Shown piece after piece: positions 7,652 through 16,489 of a stretch of DNA of 54,094 nucleotides. Position numbers and translations under genes: made by a program. Position 1 is the first letter of the stretch, and each line of letters begins with the position of its first letter. The stretch comes from Myroides sp. N17-2. GTDB taxonomy: Bacteria; Bacteroidota; Bacteroidia; Flavobacteriales; Flavobacteriaceae. The stretch covers positions 1-54,094 of the forward strand of contig NZ_NSGJ01000036.1 of the NCBI RefSeq assembly GCF_002286775.1. The letters run 5' to 3'. The notes under the pieces are model-generated. The model made no database searches, was not told the DNA's origin, and saw only the letters and a list, made by a program, of their open reading frames with translations.

Positions 7652-9136
7652 CTAAAGATTTTGTGTGTTGTCGCGTACTGCTAATAATTTCTTGATAGAA
7701 GCCACCATCGTATTATAGTTAGCGATTGCTTCTGCTTTTTTTAGTTTGTAATCCAGTAGCTGACGTTGTACTTGGATTACATTGGTTAAATCACTTTTAC
7801 CTGTTACGAACTCCTTGATAATAAGGCTGTAGGTGGTCTCTGCTAAAGTGGTTTGTTTTTCATAAAGCGTCACTATTCTCACCGCATCATCAAGTTGACT
7901 CTTGTATCCGTAGTACTCACTTTTTAGGGTGTTATACGTATCTTTGAACTTGTGATCACTTGACTTCCACCATAGTTTACCTTCTTCTTGTTGGGCTTTA
8001 TACTTCTTGCGGAAAATAGGTAAGCTTACTGTCATCATAGGCATAATCATATCTTTTCCATTCATATCTCCCATACCCAGCATCATATCATCTGTCTTTC
8101 CGATAATCATGTATTGTACTCCAAGGCCTATCATTGGGTAACTCATCTTTCTGTCCATCTCTGCCTTTGCCTTATAAGCAAGTCCTTCTTCTGTTATCAT
8201 CTCCAGCATAGGGTTGTTTGCTTCGATCATTAAAAGAGCATCCTTTTCATTGTATAGAAAGCTTGTCTTTACTATTTCTGATAATACTACTTCCTCTTGT
8301 GCTTCTCTGTTTAGCAGGGCATTAAACTTCGCTTTCTCCGCTTTGATTTGCGAGTGTAAGCTCTCTATGTTATTCTCTATCTCGATACGCTCAAGGCCTA
8401 TACGCAGTACATCAGACATGCCTGATGCGCTACCGCCTCCGCCCATCTCACTCATTCCTCCACCAGAACTCATAGAAGAAGACATAGCAGGTGCCGCGCT
8501 AGCTGTAGCGCCACCGCCCATACCCATGCCTCCCATACCCCCTGAACTAGCAGAAGATGCAGGACTAGAAGCTGTCTTACTTGTTACCTTAGGCGTAGCA
8601 GTTATCTTAGCACTGTTAGAAGGAGCAGAGAATTTTCTGATCGCTAGTTTTTCTAACTGATCTAATAACTTCTTATTCTCTTGATTGTTATCAAGCTGCT
8701 CATTTAACTTTTGCATGGCATACCACTGCGTGTATACCTGTAGAGTTAAGTTGTCTAAAGCTTCTTTATACTGTTGGTCTTGCATATTAGCCATATGATT
8801 TGCCTCTATACGTGCTGTTTTACGGGTTCCAAACCACGGAATCATTTGCATTACCTTTAGGTTTCCGATAGAGCGTCCACCTACGATATCCATAGGTTTC
8901 GTATAAAAGTCCATACCCAGTTCAGGATCTTGAAATGCGCCTGCTTGTGGCACTTTCTGTAAGAAGGCCTCGTGCGCATATTTCTGTGCTTTTACTCCAG
9001 GGTTATTCTCTATGGCTACATTTAAATAACGTGATAAAGAGTCCTTTGGTTGCTCTTGCGCTACAGCCGTAGCAGTGAAACTTGTCACTGCTAAGAAGGC
9101 CGAAGCTAAATATATATACATTTTATTTTTGTTCAT
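7652..9136 (-). CDS. cusC: CusC-like TolC-family outer-membrane channel with Gly/Met/Ser-rich insert
   Basis: A 494-residue outer-membrane efflux protein. A signal peptide (cleavage after TAVA, about residue 26) and two TolC helical repeats are visible; the second repeat contains the usual EYYGYKSQLDDAVRIV helix. At about residues 180-240 there is a low-complexity insert rich in Gly, Met, Ser and Ala (for example GGMGGMGMGGG). TolC proteins lack such an insert in general, but Met-rich segments are plausible Cu(I)/Ag(I) ligands. It lies between cusA and cusB in the same operon. The cusC name is by position and family, not by close similarity. Confidence 0.88.
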   Translation of the reverse strand: MNKNKMYIYLASAFLAVTSFTATAVAQEQPKDSLSRYLNVAIENNPGVKAQKYAHEAFLQKVPQAGAFQDPELGMDFYTKPMDIVGGRSIGNLKVMQMIPWFGTRKTARIEANHMANMQDQQYKEALDNLTLQVYTQWYAMQKLNEQLDNNQENKKLLDQLEKLAIRKFSAPSNSAKITATPKVTSKTASSPASSASSGGMGGMGMGGGATASAAPAMSSSMSSGGGMSEMGGGGSASGMSDVLRIGLERIEIENNIESLHSQIKAEKAKFNALLNREAQEEVVLSEIVKTSFLYNEKDALLMIEANNPMLEMITEEGLAYKAKAEMDRKMSYPMIGLGVQYMIIGKTDDMMLGMGDMNGKDMIMPMMTVSLPIFRKKYKAQQEEGKLWWKSSDHKFKDTYNTLKSEYYGYKSQLDDAVRIVTLYEKQTTLAETTYSLIIKEFVTGKSDLTNVIQVQRQLLDYKLKKAEAIANYNTMVASIKKLLAVRDNTQNL

Positions 9137-9210
9137 TGTTTTTTTAGTTTACAGTTAACGGTTTGCAATTCATTGATTTTAGTTAACTTATCTTCTAAGT
9201 TTACTTGTCA

Positions 9211-9259
9211 CGGATTACAAATCCGCGCCATCCAAATCCGCACCATCCAAATCTGCGCT
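9211..9259 (-). repeat. CGGATT hairpin repeat overlapping the 3' end of cusA
   Basis: The palindrome CGGATT-ACA-AATCCG (9211-9225) is followed by about three 15-bp units of CCATCCAAATCYGCR type. Related palindromes lie at 30743-30757 and 39892-39906. This copy supplies the cusA stop codon and its last 14 or so codons. Confidence 0.75.
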
Positions 9260-12200
9260 ATCTTGTTGCTTGTTGTTGGCTAGTTGTTTTTTACTCTCAT
9301 TCTTAATCGCCCATTCTCTCCACCAACATTGGAACACAGGAACCACGAACATAGTCATTGACTGAATAAGCATTCCTCCAAAAGTAGGGATAGCCATCGG
9401 TACCATAATCTCGGCTCCTTTACCAGTAGAAGTCATAACAGGCAGAAGTGCGATTAACGCCGTAGCTGTTGTCATGGCCGCTGGTCTTACACGTTTAAGT
9501 CCTGCGTATACGACAGCCTCTCTGATTTCTTCTTTTGTTTTTGGGTCTCTAGCCTCAAAGGTGTCGTGGATATAAGTTCCCATTAATACTCCATCGTTAG
9601 TAGCTAATCCAAATAAGGCAATAAACCCAACCCAGACGGCAATACTCAAGTTGATATTGTGCATTTGGAAAAGATCCCTCATATTCATATCACCAACATT
9701 GAAGTTCATAAACCAAGGTTGTCCATATAACCACAGTAAGATAAATCCTCCTGCGAAGGCTACGAACACTCCTGAGAAGTGAATAAGTGATGCTGCAACT
9801 GTCTTAAACTGGAAGTATAGAATCAATAGAATCGCTAATAAACTTAGTGGTACTACCAGTAATAGACGCTGTGAAGCTCTCTCTTGTTGCTCATAGTTAC
9901 CTGCAAATTTATACGATACTCCTTTAGGCAAGGTAAGTTCTCCAGAGGCTAACTTCGCTTGTAGAATCTTATCTGCTTCGTGTACTACATCTACTTCAGC
10001 TTTTCCTTCTATCTTATCGAAGATGACATACCCAAGTAAGAATGTATTCTCACTCTGTATCATCTGTGATCCTTTAGCATACTCGATATCAGCTACCTCA
10101 GTTAGTGGTATCTGTGCTCCTGTAGCCGTTGGGATAAGCATCTTGCCTAAGGCATCTGGATTATCTCTAAGCTCTCTTGGATAACGAAGTCTCACTGGGA
10201 AACGCTCACGCCCTTCTACAGTAGTGGTTAATGCCATACCTCCGATAGCTGCCCCGATAACATCTTGTAGGTCTGATACCGTGATACCATATCTCGCCAT
10301 ATTATTGCGATTTAGGTGTATCTCTATATAGGGAGCACCTACTGCACGATCATAAAACACAGTCGATGGCATAATAGACGGAATGCTTTTAAGGGCTGTC
10401 TCTAACGCTTTACCACCTGCTTCGATAGACTCTAAGTCTGGTCCTGATACTTTAAGTCCCATAGGAGCACGCATACCTGTAGATAACATCACAAGTCTTG
10501 CCTCGATAGGCTGCAGTTTAGGAGCAGAGGTTAGTCCTGGTAAGTGAGATACATTGACAATCTCTTGCCAAATGTCATCTGCTTTCTTGATTTGTGGTCT
10601 CCACTGACGGAAGAACTTCCCATCTTTATCTACAATTAAACTATCTCTTGGGATTATTCTAAATCCGTTATCTTGGTGGTGTGTAGTTCCGTTTATTAAC
10701 TCAAACGCACCTTCTTTATCTGTTTTAAATCGCTCTCTATGCCCATTTTTATCTAAGATATACTCTGGGATATAATTAATCGTGTTTTCGAACATCTGAG
10801 TAGGAGCAGGGTCAAGGGCTGAGTTGACACGTCCCCATTTACCTACGATGATTTCTACTTCAGGAATGTTCTGAATACGCTTGTCTAATGTTCCGATGAA
10901 TTGAAGGTTTTGTTCAATACCTGTATGTGGCATACTTGTCGGCATTAATAAGAAAGATCCTTCATTTAAACTTGGCATAAATTCCTGTCCAATACCAGGG
11001 AACGTAGCTGTTGACTTTTGCCAAAGAGCAGTTTCTCTAAATGACTTCCAACCCACAGTTTCAAACCCTTTAGCTACAAATCCGAAGCTCTTATCTACTC
11101 CTAACCATACTAGCATACCGAATGCCATCGTGATAATAGGTATACTCATAAACTTCCAACGGTGGGTTAGTGCCCAACGAAGAATTTGCTCATAATAGAT
11201 AACCAGAATCCACAATATCCCAAGGATAGAACCAATAGCAAAGAATACAAAAATGAAGTTCAGTCCTGTGCTTTGTTGTGTTCCCAGTGGTAACCATTCT
11301 ACTGTTAGGTAGTATAACGCTACAAATAGAGTAAGGGCTACGTTTATATAGTTGGCTATTGTTTCTCCTTTCCATGCAGGAGTAAATAGGTTGTTTATCG
11401 CTACTAAAGTCAGGGTTACAGCTACAAATTCTCCTGTGAATATCCACAGTCCGATACCTAATACAGCTAATATATAGTTGGCTATTTTACGTCCTTTTTG
11501 TTTGTCTATCTTGATAGAGTATACATAGTATGCTATGGTCGGAAGTACAATAATCCCTAAGATAAAAGCCGATAATAGGGCGAAAGTCTTCGTATAAGCT
11601 AATGGCTTAAACAGTTTTCCTTCTTGGGCTTCCATAGCAAATACAGGCAAGAAACTGATAATAGTAGTCATCATCGCTGTTGATAATGCACCAGATACCT
11701 CAGATACAGCTTTGGTAATTAGATTGACAAAAGCCATTCCCTTACTCTGTATTCCCTGGGCTCGTTCTTCTTCCATATACCGAATGATGCTCTCGACAAA
11801 GACGACTCCCACGTCAACCATTACCCCGATAGCAATAGCAATACCTGATAAGGCAACGATATTCGCTTCGACTCCTGTATATCGCATAATAATAAAGGTT
11901 GCGAGTACCCCTATAGGTAATATACTGGAGATAATAATAGAGGCTCTAAGGTTAATCACCAGTACGATAACTACGATAATACAGATCAGTATTTCGTGCG
12001 CTAAGGCAGTCTCCAAAGTACCGATGGTCTCTTGGATTAATCCTGATCGGTCATAGAATGGTACAACGGTTACCTTAGAGATTGTCCCATCGGCTAACGT
12101 TTTCTGTGGAAGACCAGCTTCCATTTCTTTAATCTTCGCTTTTACATTGTTGATGACATGCATCGGGTTGGCGCCATAACGGGCAACCACAACACCTCCG

Positions 12201-13105
12201 ACTGCTTCGATACCCTCTTTGTCCAGTCCACCACGACGCGTGGCAGGACCAAGGTTCACAAAGGCTACATCTTTTACTTTTACCGGTACGTTATTACGCA
12301 CGGTCACAACTGCGTCTTCTAAGTCTTTGACACTTTTTATATATCCGAGGCCTCGCACTAAGTACTCCGCCTTGTTAATTTCGATTGTTTCTGCTCCTAT
12401 ATCTAGGTTACTCTTCTGTATAGCAGTCATCACATCCATGACAGATACGTTATAGGCACGCATCGCATCTGGATTAACTTCTACTTGGTATTCTTTGATA
12501 AATCCACCGATAGAGGCTACCTCAGAGACACCCTCTGCGGCTGATAAATTATACTTAGTATAGAAGTCTTGAATAGTACGCAGTTCATCTGGATCCCATC
12601 CGCCTGTAGGTTCTCCTGTCTCAGGATTACGCCCTTCTAAGGTGTACCAATACACTTGCCCAAGAGCCGTAGCATCAGGACCTAATGAAGGGATAACCCC
12701 CTCTGGTAGCGTACCAGCAGGTAGTGAGTTAAGCTTTTCTAAGATACGAGAGCGGCTCCAGTAGAACTCGACATTCTCTTCAAAGATGATATAGATAAAT
12801 GACATCCCGAACATCGAACTACTACGCACCGTCTTCACTCCAGGTATACCTAGTAGAGAAGTGGTTAGCGGATAGGTGATTTGTTCTTGGATATCTTTAG
12901 GTGAGCGTCCCATCCATTCTGTAGCTACGATCTGCTGGTTCTCACCGATATCAGGTATCGCATCTACCGGAACTGGGTCGCTAGGTAGTATGTTTTGATG
13001 CCAATTAAACGGAGCTGTTACCAGTCCCCATATAATCACCACCGCTAGTAATAATAGAGTGATCACTCTGTTATGTAAGAAGTACTTAATGATTTTATTA
13101 AGCAT
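9215..13105 (-). CDS. cusA: CusA/CzcA-family heavy-metal RND efflux pump
   Basis: A 1296-residue inner-membrane RND transporter. The N-terminal membrane segment, the EYQVEVNPDAMRAYNVS porter region, the membrane motif GIAIAIGVMVDVGVVFVES and the C-terminal TNDGVLMGTYIHD segment are typical of the heavy-metal (HAE-1-unlike) branch. It is longer than the roughly 1040-residue E. coli CusA because of an extra hydrophobic stretch (about residues 525-640) and a periplasmic insert (about 800-860), both common in Bacteroidota. Proton-driven export of Cu(I)/Ag(I) is likely; Co/Zn/Cd cannot be ruled out. Its last residues (ADLDG repeats) are encoded by an interspersed repeat. Confidence 0.92.
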   Translation of the reverse strand: MLNKIIKYFLHNRVITLLLLAVVIIWGLVTAPFNWHQNILPSDPVPVDAIPDIGENQQIVATEWMGRSPKDIQEQITYPLTTSLLGIPGVKTVRSSSMFGMSFIYIIFEENVEFYWSRSRILEKLNSLPAGTLPEGVIPSLGPDATALGQVYWYTLEGRNPETGEPTGGWDPDELRTIQDFYTKYNLSAAEGVSEVASIGGFIKEYQVEVNPDAMRAYNVSVMDVMTAIQKSNLDIGAETIEINKAEYLVRGLGYIKSVKDLEDAVVTVRNNVPVKVKDVAFVNLGPATRRGGLDKEGIEAVGGVVVARYGANPMHVINNVKAKIKEMEAGLPQKTLADGTISKVTVVPFYDRSGLIQETIGTLETALAHEILICIIVVIVLVINLRASIIISSILPIGVLATFIIMRYTGVEANIVALSGIAIAIGVMVDVGVVFVESIIRYMEEERAQGIQSKGMAFVNLITKAVSEVSGALSTAMMTTIISFLPVFAMEAQEGKLFKPLAYTKTFALLSAFILGIIVLPTIAYYVYSIKIDKQKGRKIANYILAVLGIGLWIFTGEFVAVTLTLVAINNLFTPAWKGETIANYINVALTLFVALYYLTVEWLPLGTQQSTGLNFIFVFFAIGSILGILWILVIYYEQILRWALTHRWKFMSIPIITMAFGMLVWLGVDKSFGFVAKGFETVGWKSFRETALWQKSTATFPGIGQEFMPSLNEGSFLLMPTSMPHTGIEQNLQFIGTLDKRIQNIPEVEIIVGKWGRVNSALDPAPTQMFENTINYIPEYILDKNGHRERFKTDKEGAFELINGTTHHQDNGFRIIPRDSLIVDKDGKFFRQWRPQIKKADDIWQEIVNVSHLPGLTSAPKLQPIEARLVMLSTGMRAPMGLKVSGPDLESIEAGGKALETALKSIPSIMPSTVFYDRAVGAPYIEIHLNRNNMARYGITVSDLQDVIGAAIGGMALTTTVEGRERFPVRLRYPRELRDNPDALGKMLIPTATGAQIPLTEVADIEYAKGSQMIQSENTFLLGYVIFDKIEGKAEVDVVHEADKILQAKLASGELTLPKGVSYKFAGNYEQQERASQRLLLVVPLSLLAILLILYFQFKTVAASLIHFSGVFVAFAGGFILLWLYGQPWFMNFNVGDMNMRDLFQMHNINLSIAVWVGFIALFGLATNDGVLMGTYIHDTFEARDPKTKEEIREAVVYAGLKRVRPAAMTTATALIALLPVMTSTGKGAEIMVPMAIPTFGGMLIQSMTMFVVPVFQCWWREWAIKNESKKQLANNKQQDSADLDGADLDGADL

Positions 13106-13462
13106 AAGATATGTATTACTGTATTAATAAATGACACCTACTACTATTTATCGAAACTATATTATATAGTATAAGTCACAACATATATGCCATAAAAGCT
13201 CAAAAGCCTTTATAGGTAATTAATAGGTGTGATAAAATAAAGAGTAGTGATGATAACTGTAATCATCATGTAGTCCAAGTGAAGTAATAGGGTATAGCAC
13301 TAAGTAAAGTAAAATTGTATTAGCTATCTATAATAATAAATCTACAATAGAATTTCACTCTATGTACTGGGATAAATACTAAACTTGGAAAAAGTAACTA
13401 TATAAGAATTGCTCGCCAGTATAGAATGGACTATTGGCAATTAGCTAGTTACTAAAAGGAAA
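13106..13462. other. AT-rich gap upstream of cusA, nothing firm recognised
   Basis: This 357-bp stretch separates the small Cys/Met-rich gene from cusA. A weak stem-loop (about 13418-13442, GCCAGTATAG facing CTATTGGC) lies just after the upstream stop codon without a T tract on the minus strand. I found no clear -7 element for cusA, so read-through from upstream is possible. Confidence 0.4.
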
Positions 13463-13891
13463 TCAAATACGATAGGTACAGATATAAGATAAGGGATCTA
13501 TATTTTTAAACTTAAATCCTGTGGTAGAAACAGATAGAGGAGTAACAGAAACTAAATCAACAGTAGATCTATTCTCTAAGTAATTAGAGTTGAACCATTG
13601 TGATTTGATGTTTGCTGTTTTCGCCTTAGTATCTTGTGTGATTTTTAGGGACTCAACTTTTAATTCGGTTGTAGACGAAAGTACTCGTGAAGCAGGTGTA
13701 CAACATGGCATATTCATATCCATACTGTGTGATCCTTGCGTAGACTCTCCACCACAACAAGACATATTGCTCATATCACTCATTTCCATACCACACGTCA
13801 TTATCTCTTCAGTACATGACCACTCTATAATAGGGCTAGCTGTAACTAAAGTAGATAAGAATAGGAATAATATGGATAAATGTTTTTTCAC
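13463..13891 (-). CDS. Small exported Cys/Met-rich protein, probable metal binding
   Basis: About 142 residues. I favour the GTG at 13891 because it gives a clean signal peptide (MKKHLSILFLFLSTLVTAS); the frame is open further to a TTG at 13924, which overlaps the promoter. The mature N-terminus is dense in Cys and Met (TCGMEMSDMSNMSCCGG, then MDMNMPCC), which suggests soft-metal (Cu/Ag) binding. The C-terminal half has no recognised motif. It sits immediately upstream of cusA on the same strand. I do not recognise a named family, and the metal role is inferred from composition and position. Confidence 0.7.
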   Translation of the reverse strand: MKKHLSILFLFLSTLVTASPIIEWSCTEEIMTCGMEMSDMSNMSCCGGESTQGSHSMDMNMPCCTPASRVLSSTTELKVESLKITQDTKAKTANIKSQWFNSNYLENRSTVDLVSVTPLSVSTTGFKFKNIDPLSYICTYRI

Positions 13892-13921
13892 TAAATGTCT
13901 GAATTGTTCATTTGTATGCGA

Positions 13922-13929
13922 CAAAGATA
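13922..13929 (-). promoter_or_regulatory. -7 promoter element (TATCTTTG) for the Cys/Met-rich gene
   Basis: On the minus strand TATCTTTG matches the Bacteroidota -7 consensus TAnnTTTG, 30 bp before the GTG at 13891. Confidence 0.55.
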
Positions 13930-14123
13930 CTTATTTTTTGATTAAGTGCCTCTTTTTAAGCGTCTATTATGGGCTAAATCTGTTGTATAATTTGTAGAGA
14001 TTGTTGTACTATTCCTAAAAGGATAGGTAATTAGGGCTTATTTGTCTATTCTCCAAGCTAGTAAAAATAATAACCGATAGCAACAAGTACTATCGGTTAT
14101 AAGTATACATCAACTAGATTACC

Positions 14124-14572
14124 TTATTGGAGTTGTATTAGAGAATTAAAGTAATCAACTAATAGTTGTTGTTCTTCCTTGCTAAGAGCAGTGTTTTTAT
14201 GCATTAGGGTATAGGAATCTAAAGGCATTTTATTCTGCTGAATCTGATTAATGATCTGTTTGAACTTTGATTTTGTTCTCCTAGGACCATAACTAGATAG
14301 TTCATCGAAGTTAAGTTTTTCTTTCCCATCCACGATATGTTCCTCCATTAGAGAAGCCATAGGTTGCACTTCACTATACCAAGGGTATTTGGTATTATTA
14401 CTATGACAGTCATAACACGAGTTACTCAATACAGTATTAACCTGCTCAGGAACCTTATACGCCGTAGCGAAAGTAGTATTTTCTGAAGTTACAGAGATAT
14501 TTTTCTCAAGTCTTTTTAGCTGTATAAGTAAAAAAATAACTAGTAGAGTAACTTCACTATTTTAGTAAACAT
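14124..14572 (-). pseudogene. Haem-binding-domain protein, frameshifted near the start
   Basis: From a TTG at 14429 the minus strand encodes NSCYDCHSNNTKYPWY followed by a helical region ending in LVDYFNSLI; CxxCH and this context are typical of the small haem-binding domain proteins of Bacteroidota. Upstream, the same frame stays open and gives a membrane anchor (LLVIFLLIQLKRLEKN) but lacks a start codon. An ATG at 14572 (MFTKIVKL) is in another frame and hits TAG after 10 codons. ATG to stop is 449 nt, one short of 450, so one base appears to be missing around 14542-14552. It is either a real pseudogene or a sequence error. Confidence 0.7.
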
Positions 14573-14650
14573 AGTAGTTTGTTTTTTAAATTAGAATCTA
14601 GTTCACCCTGCTATGTGTTTAACTAAGCAAGGTGAAGCTTAGCTATAGAC

Positions 14651-15214
14651 TTACTTTAGTTCTTCTTGAATTTCACCGCATGAAGACATTCTTGATCCCA
14701 TATAAGGATTCTTATACTCCTTGTTCTCACTTAACCAAAAGGCTCCTTTTTTATCATTATACATAGGGCAGAATACTTTATAGTATGGCTTAGAAGTACC
14801 GAATAACTTTGCTATATCATAGATGTCAGTGCTGATATCGATTAAATGTTCTCTTTGATGAGCGATATTACCAATGTTATCAGCTATGTGTTCAGCATTC
14901 TCTTGAATGTTAGGCATAATATCATCATACATACTTTTTTGTTCTGCAGTTAGCCCTGTGCTATTTATATCTTTAAGAGCGACTAACATACCCTTTGCTG
15001 CATTTGCAGCGTCTTTATCGCTATCTGTAGCTAAGGCATTGATTAGTTGTTCATAATGGGCAAATAATTGAGAGAAGTCTGTTTTTTGAACTGCAGTCTC
15101 TATTGTAGTAGTTGATACTGAGTTTTCCTCATTATTTTGTGTAGTTTGCTTATTGTTGCAGCCTGTTAATACTAAGGCAGTAAAGGTAATTAATCCTAAA
15201 AATAAATGTTTCAT
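14651..15214 (-). CDS. DUF3347-domain lipoprotein, second copy
   Basis: A 187-residue lipoprotein with signal MKHLFLGLITFTALVLTGC (lipobox LTGC). A four-helix-like DUF3347 domain ends with the paired motifs FCPMYNDKKGAFWLS and YMGSRMSSCG, matching in spacing the DUF3347 protein at 5159. It lacks that protein's His-rich linker. It lies between the Cys-rich small gene and the haem-binding remnant on the strand of the copper operon. Periplasmic copper binding is inferred from family context. Confidence 0.82.
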   Translation of the reverse strand: MKHLFLGLITFTALVLTGCNNKQTTQNNEENSVSTTTIETAVQKTDFSQLFAHYEQLINALATDSDKDAANAAKGMLVALKDINSTGLTAEQKSMYDDIMPNIQENAEHIADNIGNIAHQREHLIDISTDIYDIAKLFGTSKPYYKVFCPMYNDKKGAFWLSENKEYKNPYMGSRMSSCGEIQEELK

Positions 15215-15387
15215 TGTAATGAATGTTAAAGTTAAACTATCTTATTTTCGAGCATATAGAATAGGGGGACTTTACTATAAATAGTAGTCACATTACGATG
15301 CAATTCTAATGATTTTGAAAATAAAGGGATGTCAAAAGCGAACTATTGCTTTTGATCAGATATACTTTAGGCTATAAAGCCAATAAT

Positions 15388-15753
15388 TTAACCGATTTTA
15401 GGTGGTTGCCAAATAGCTAATGCCTCAGAAGAATAAAGAGGCTGCTGATAAATAGGATAGGTATTCTTATCCTTTTGTATAAACACAACGTGAATCTGTT
15501 TAGAAGCTTGTGCTATAAAAGAAATGTGACAAAAACTTTGACACGATACTTGACAACAATCGTTCGATAAAGTAGACTCTGTATCTTCAGTATCATCACA
15601 ACATGGATTACCACAGGTATCACTAAAAGACTGAGAAAGTACTTGTGTGGCTAAGACTTGATCACCACTATCAGTACATGCTAATAACTCACTTGGGAAT
15701 AATATAATTCCGAGTAAGAATAGTTTTAAGTATGTACCTAAGCGTTTGTTCAT
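15388..15753 (-). CDS. Small exported Cys-rich protein (DUF6660-like)
   Basis: About 121 residues. The ATG at 15753 is preferred over the in-frame ATG at 15774 because the latter overlaps the -7 promoter element and the signal peptide (MNKRLGTYLKLFLLGIILFP) begins at 15753. The mature chain has clustered cysteines (CGNPCCDD, NDCCQVSCQSFCH) and ends in AIWQPPKIG, an ending I associate with DUF6660-type small proteins near Bacteroidota metal-resistance genes. It is the first gene of the minus-strand copper block. Metal binding is inferred; the family name is from recall. Confidence 0.65.
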   Translation of the reverse strand: MNKRLGTYLKLFLLGIILFPSELLACTDSGDQVLATQVLSQSFSDTCGNPCCDDTEDTESTLSNDCCQVSCQSFCHISFIAQASKQIHVVFIQKDKNTYPIYQQPLYSSEALAIWQPPKIG

Positions 15754-15771
15754 ATTTCCTATAAGATGACA

Positions 15772-15779
15772 CAAAGGTA
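15772..15779 (-). promoter_or_regulatory. -7 promoter element (TACCTTTG) at the head of the copper block
   Basis: Minus-strand TACCTTTG matches TAnnTTTG exactly and lies 18 bp before the ATG at 15753. It excludes the earlier in-frame ATG as the start. Confidence 0.6.
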
Positions 15780-16243
15780 GATTATATTTTTAAATAAATT
15801 TCAGTCCTTAAAAAATGTATTTGGAGTGATTTCTATTGGTTAAAGACATTTGTTGTCAATTTTAAATGTTTTGATAAGTAAAAAGATGGTAAAAAGTACA
15901 ACTTTATGAATGTATTAGAAAAAAAGTATACTAATGATATTTGTTGTTTTTTGATTTTTTGTTAAAAAAAGGCTTTTGGTTGGGGTTGTGTGGTTGTATT
16001 GTATCCTGTTTTTTGTTTTTTGTGTAAAAAAACGCTTATAAGTAAAAATAACACATTGTTTTATGTTAAATATTGGTACTTTTAAAATGTATTAACGATC
16101 AACTTGATACTAGATAGTTATAACTGAATAAAATGTTTTAATCAGTTATAGTTTGGTAAGTACTTAGTTATAAAATACATTTTTTTTCTTTTCTATTTAT
16201 AAAGGCGAATCCCTAACCAAGTCGTCGATGTAAAACAACAAAT
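15780..16243. other. AT-rich intergenic stretch, possible small transcript
   Basis: No coding frame with recognisable content. It includes an inverted repeat (ATAACTGA near 16120 facing TCAGTTAT near 16142) and ends at an orphan plus-strand terminator (16244-16274), so it may hold a small plus-strand RNA. Confidence 0.35.
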
Positions 16244-16274
16244 GGCTAGTCTATATTATAGGCTAGCTTTTTTT
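16244..16274 (+). terminator. Orphan Rho-independent terminator
   Basis: GCTAGTCTATA (16245-16255) pairs with TATAGGCTAGC (16257-16267) with one G-T pair, followed by seven T. No plus-strand gene precedes it within more than 10 kb, since all neighbours lie on the minus strand. Confidence 0.65.
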
Positions 16275-16275
16275 G

Positions 16276-16372
16276 TTTCAGTCACCTTCCAGTCAGATTT
16301 CACTCTCGTTCCCAAAACAGACCTTCGTTGAGAACAAACAGGCAATCTTGGGAAGGAATTGGGAACAAAGGA
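16276..16372. repeat. Multi-hairpin palindromic element
   Basis: Outer stem GTTCCCAA (16308-16315) with TTGGGAAC (16359-16366), plus CCTTCC (16285-16290) with GGAAGG (16351-16356). It shares the leader TTTCAGTC and a GAACAAAC segment with the element at 38971-39050. Confidence 0.45.
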
Positions 16373-16428
16373 TTTATTATCTTTTCACTATGCTTACAAA
16401 TGTCTAGTAATCGCTTTTGTATTTAACA

Positions 16429-16469
16429 TAAAAAAATCCCTAGCACATAACTTATGAAACTAGGGATTT
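16429..16469 (-). terminator. Terminator of the tripartite exporter operon
   Basis: Perfect 10-bp stem AAATCCCTAG/CTAGGGATTT followed on the minus strand by a run of T, 20 bp after the MFS stop codon. Confidence 0.8.
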
Positions 16470-16489
16470 AAAGTACAAATATATAAATG

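Noticed and set aside
8214..8660. 148-codon plus-strand frame
   Set aside because: It is antisense to the low-complexity part of the cusC-like gene, which has clear TolC features on the minus strand.
14530..14560. Programmed frameshift in the haem-binding gene
   Set aside because: The ATG frame meets a stop before the T7 run, and no slippery sequence precedes the stop, so a simple one-base lesion is more likely.
16201..16232. tRNA 3'-end fragment (GAATCCC-like) as an integration scar
   Set aside because: Only a few bases resemble a T-arm; the complementary arm and acceptor stem could not be found.
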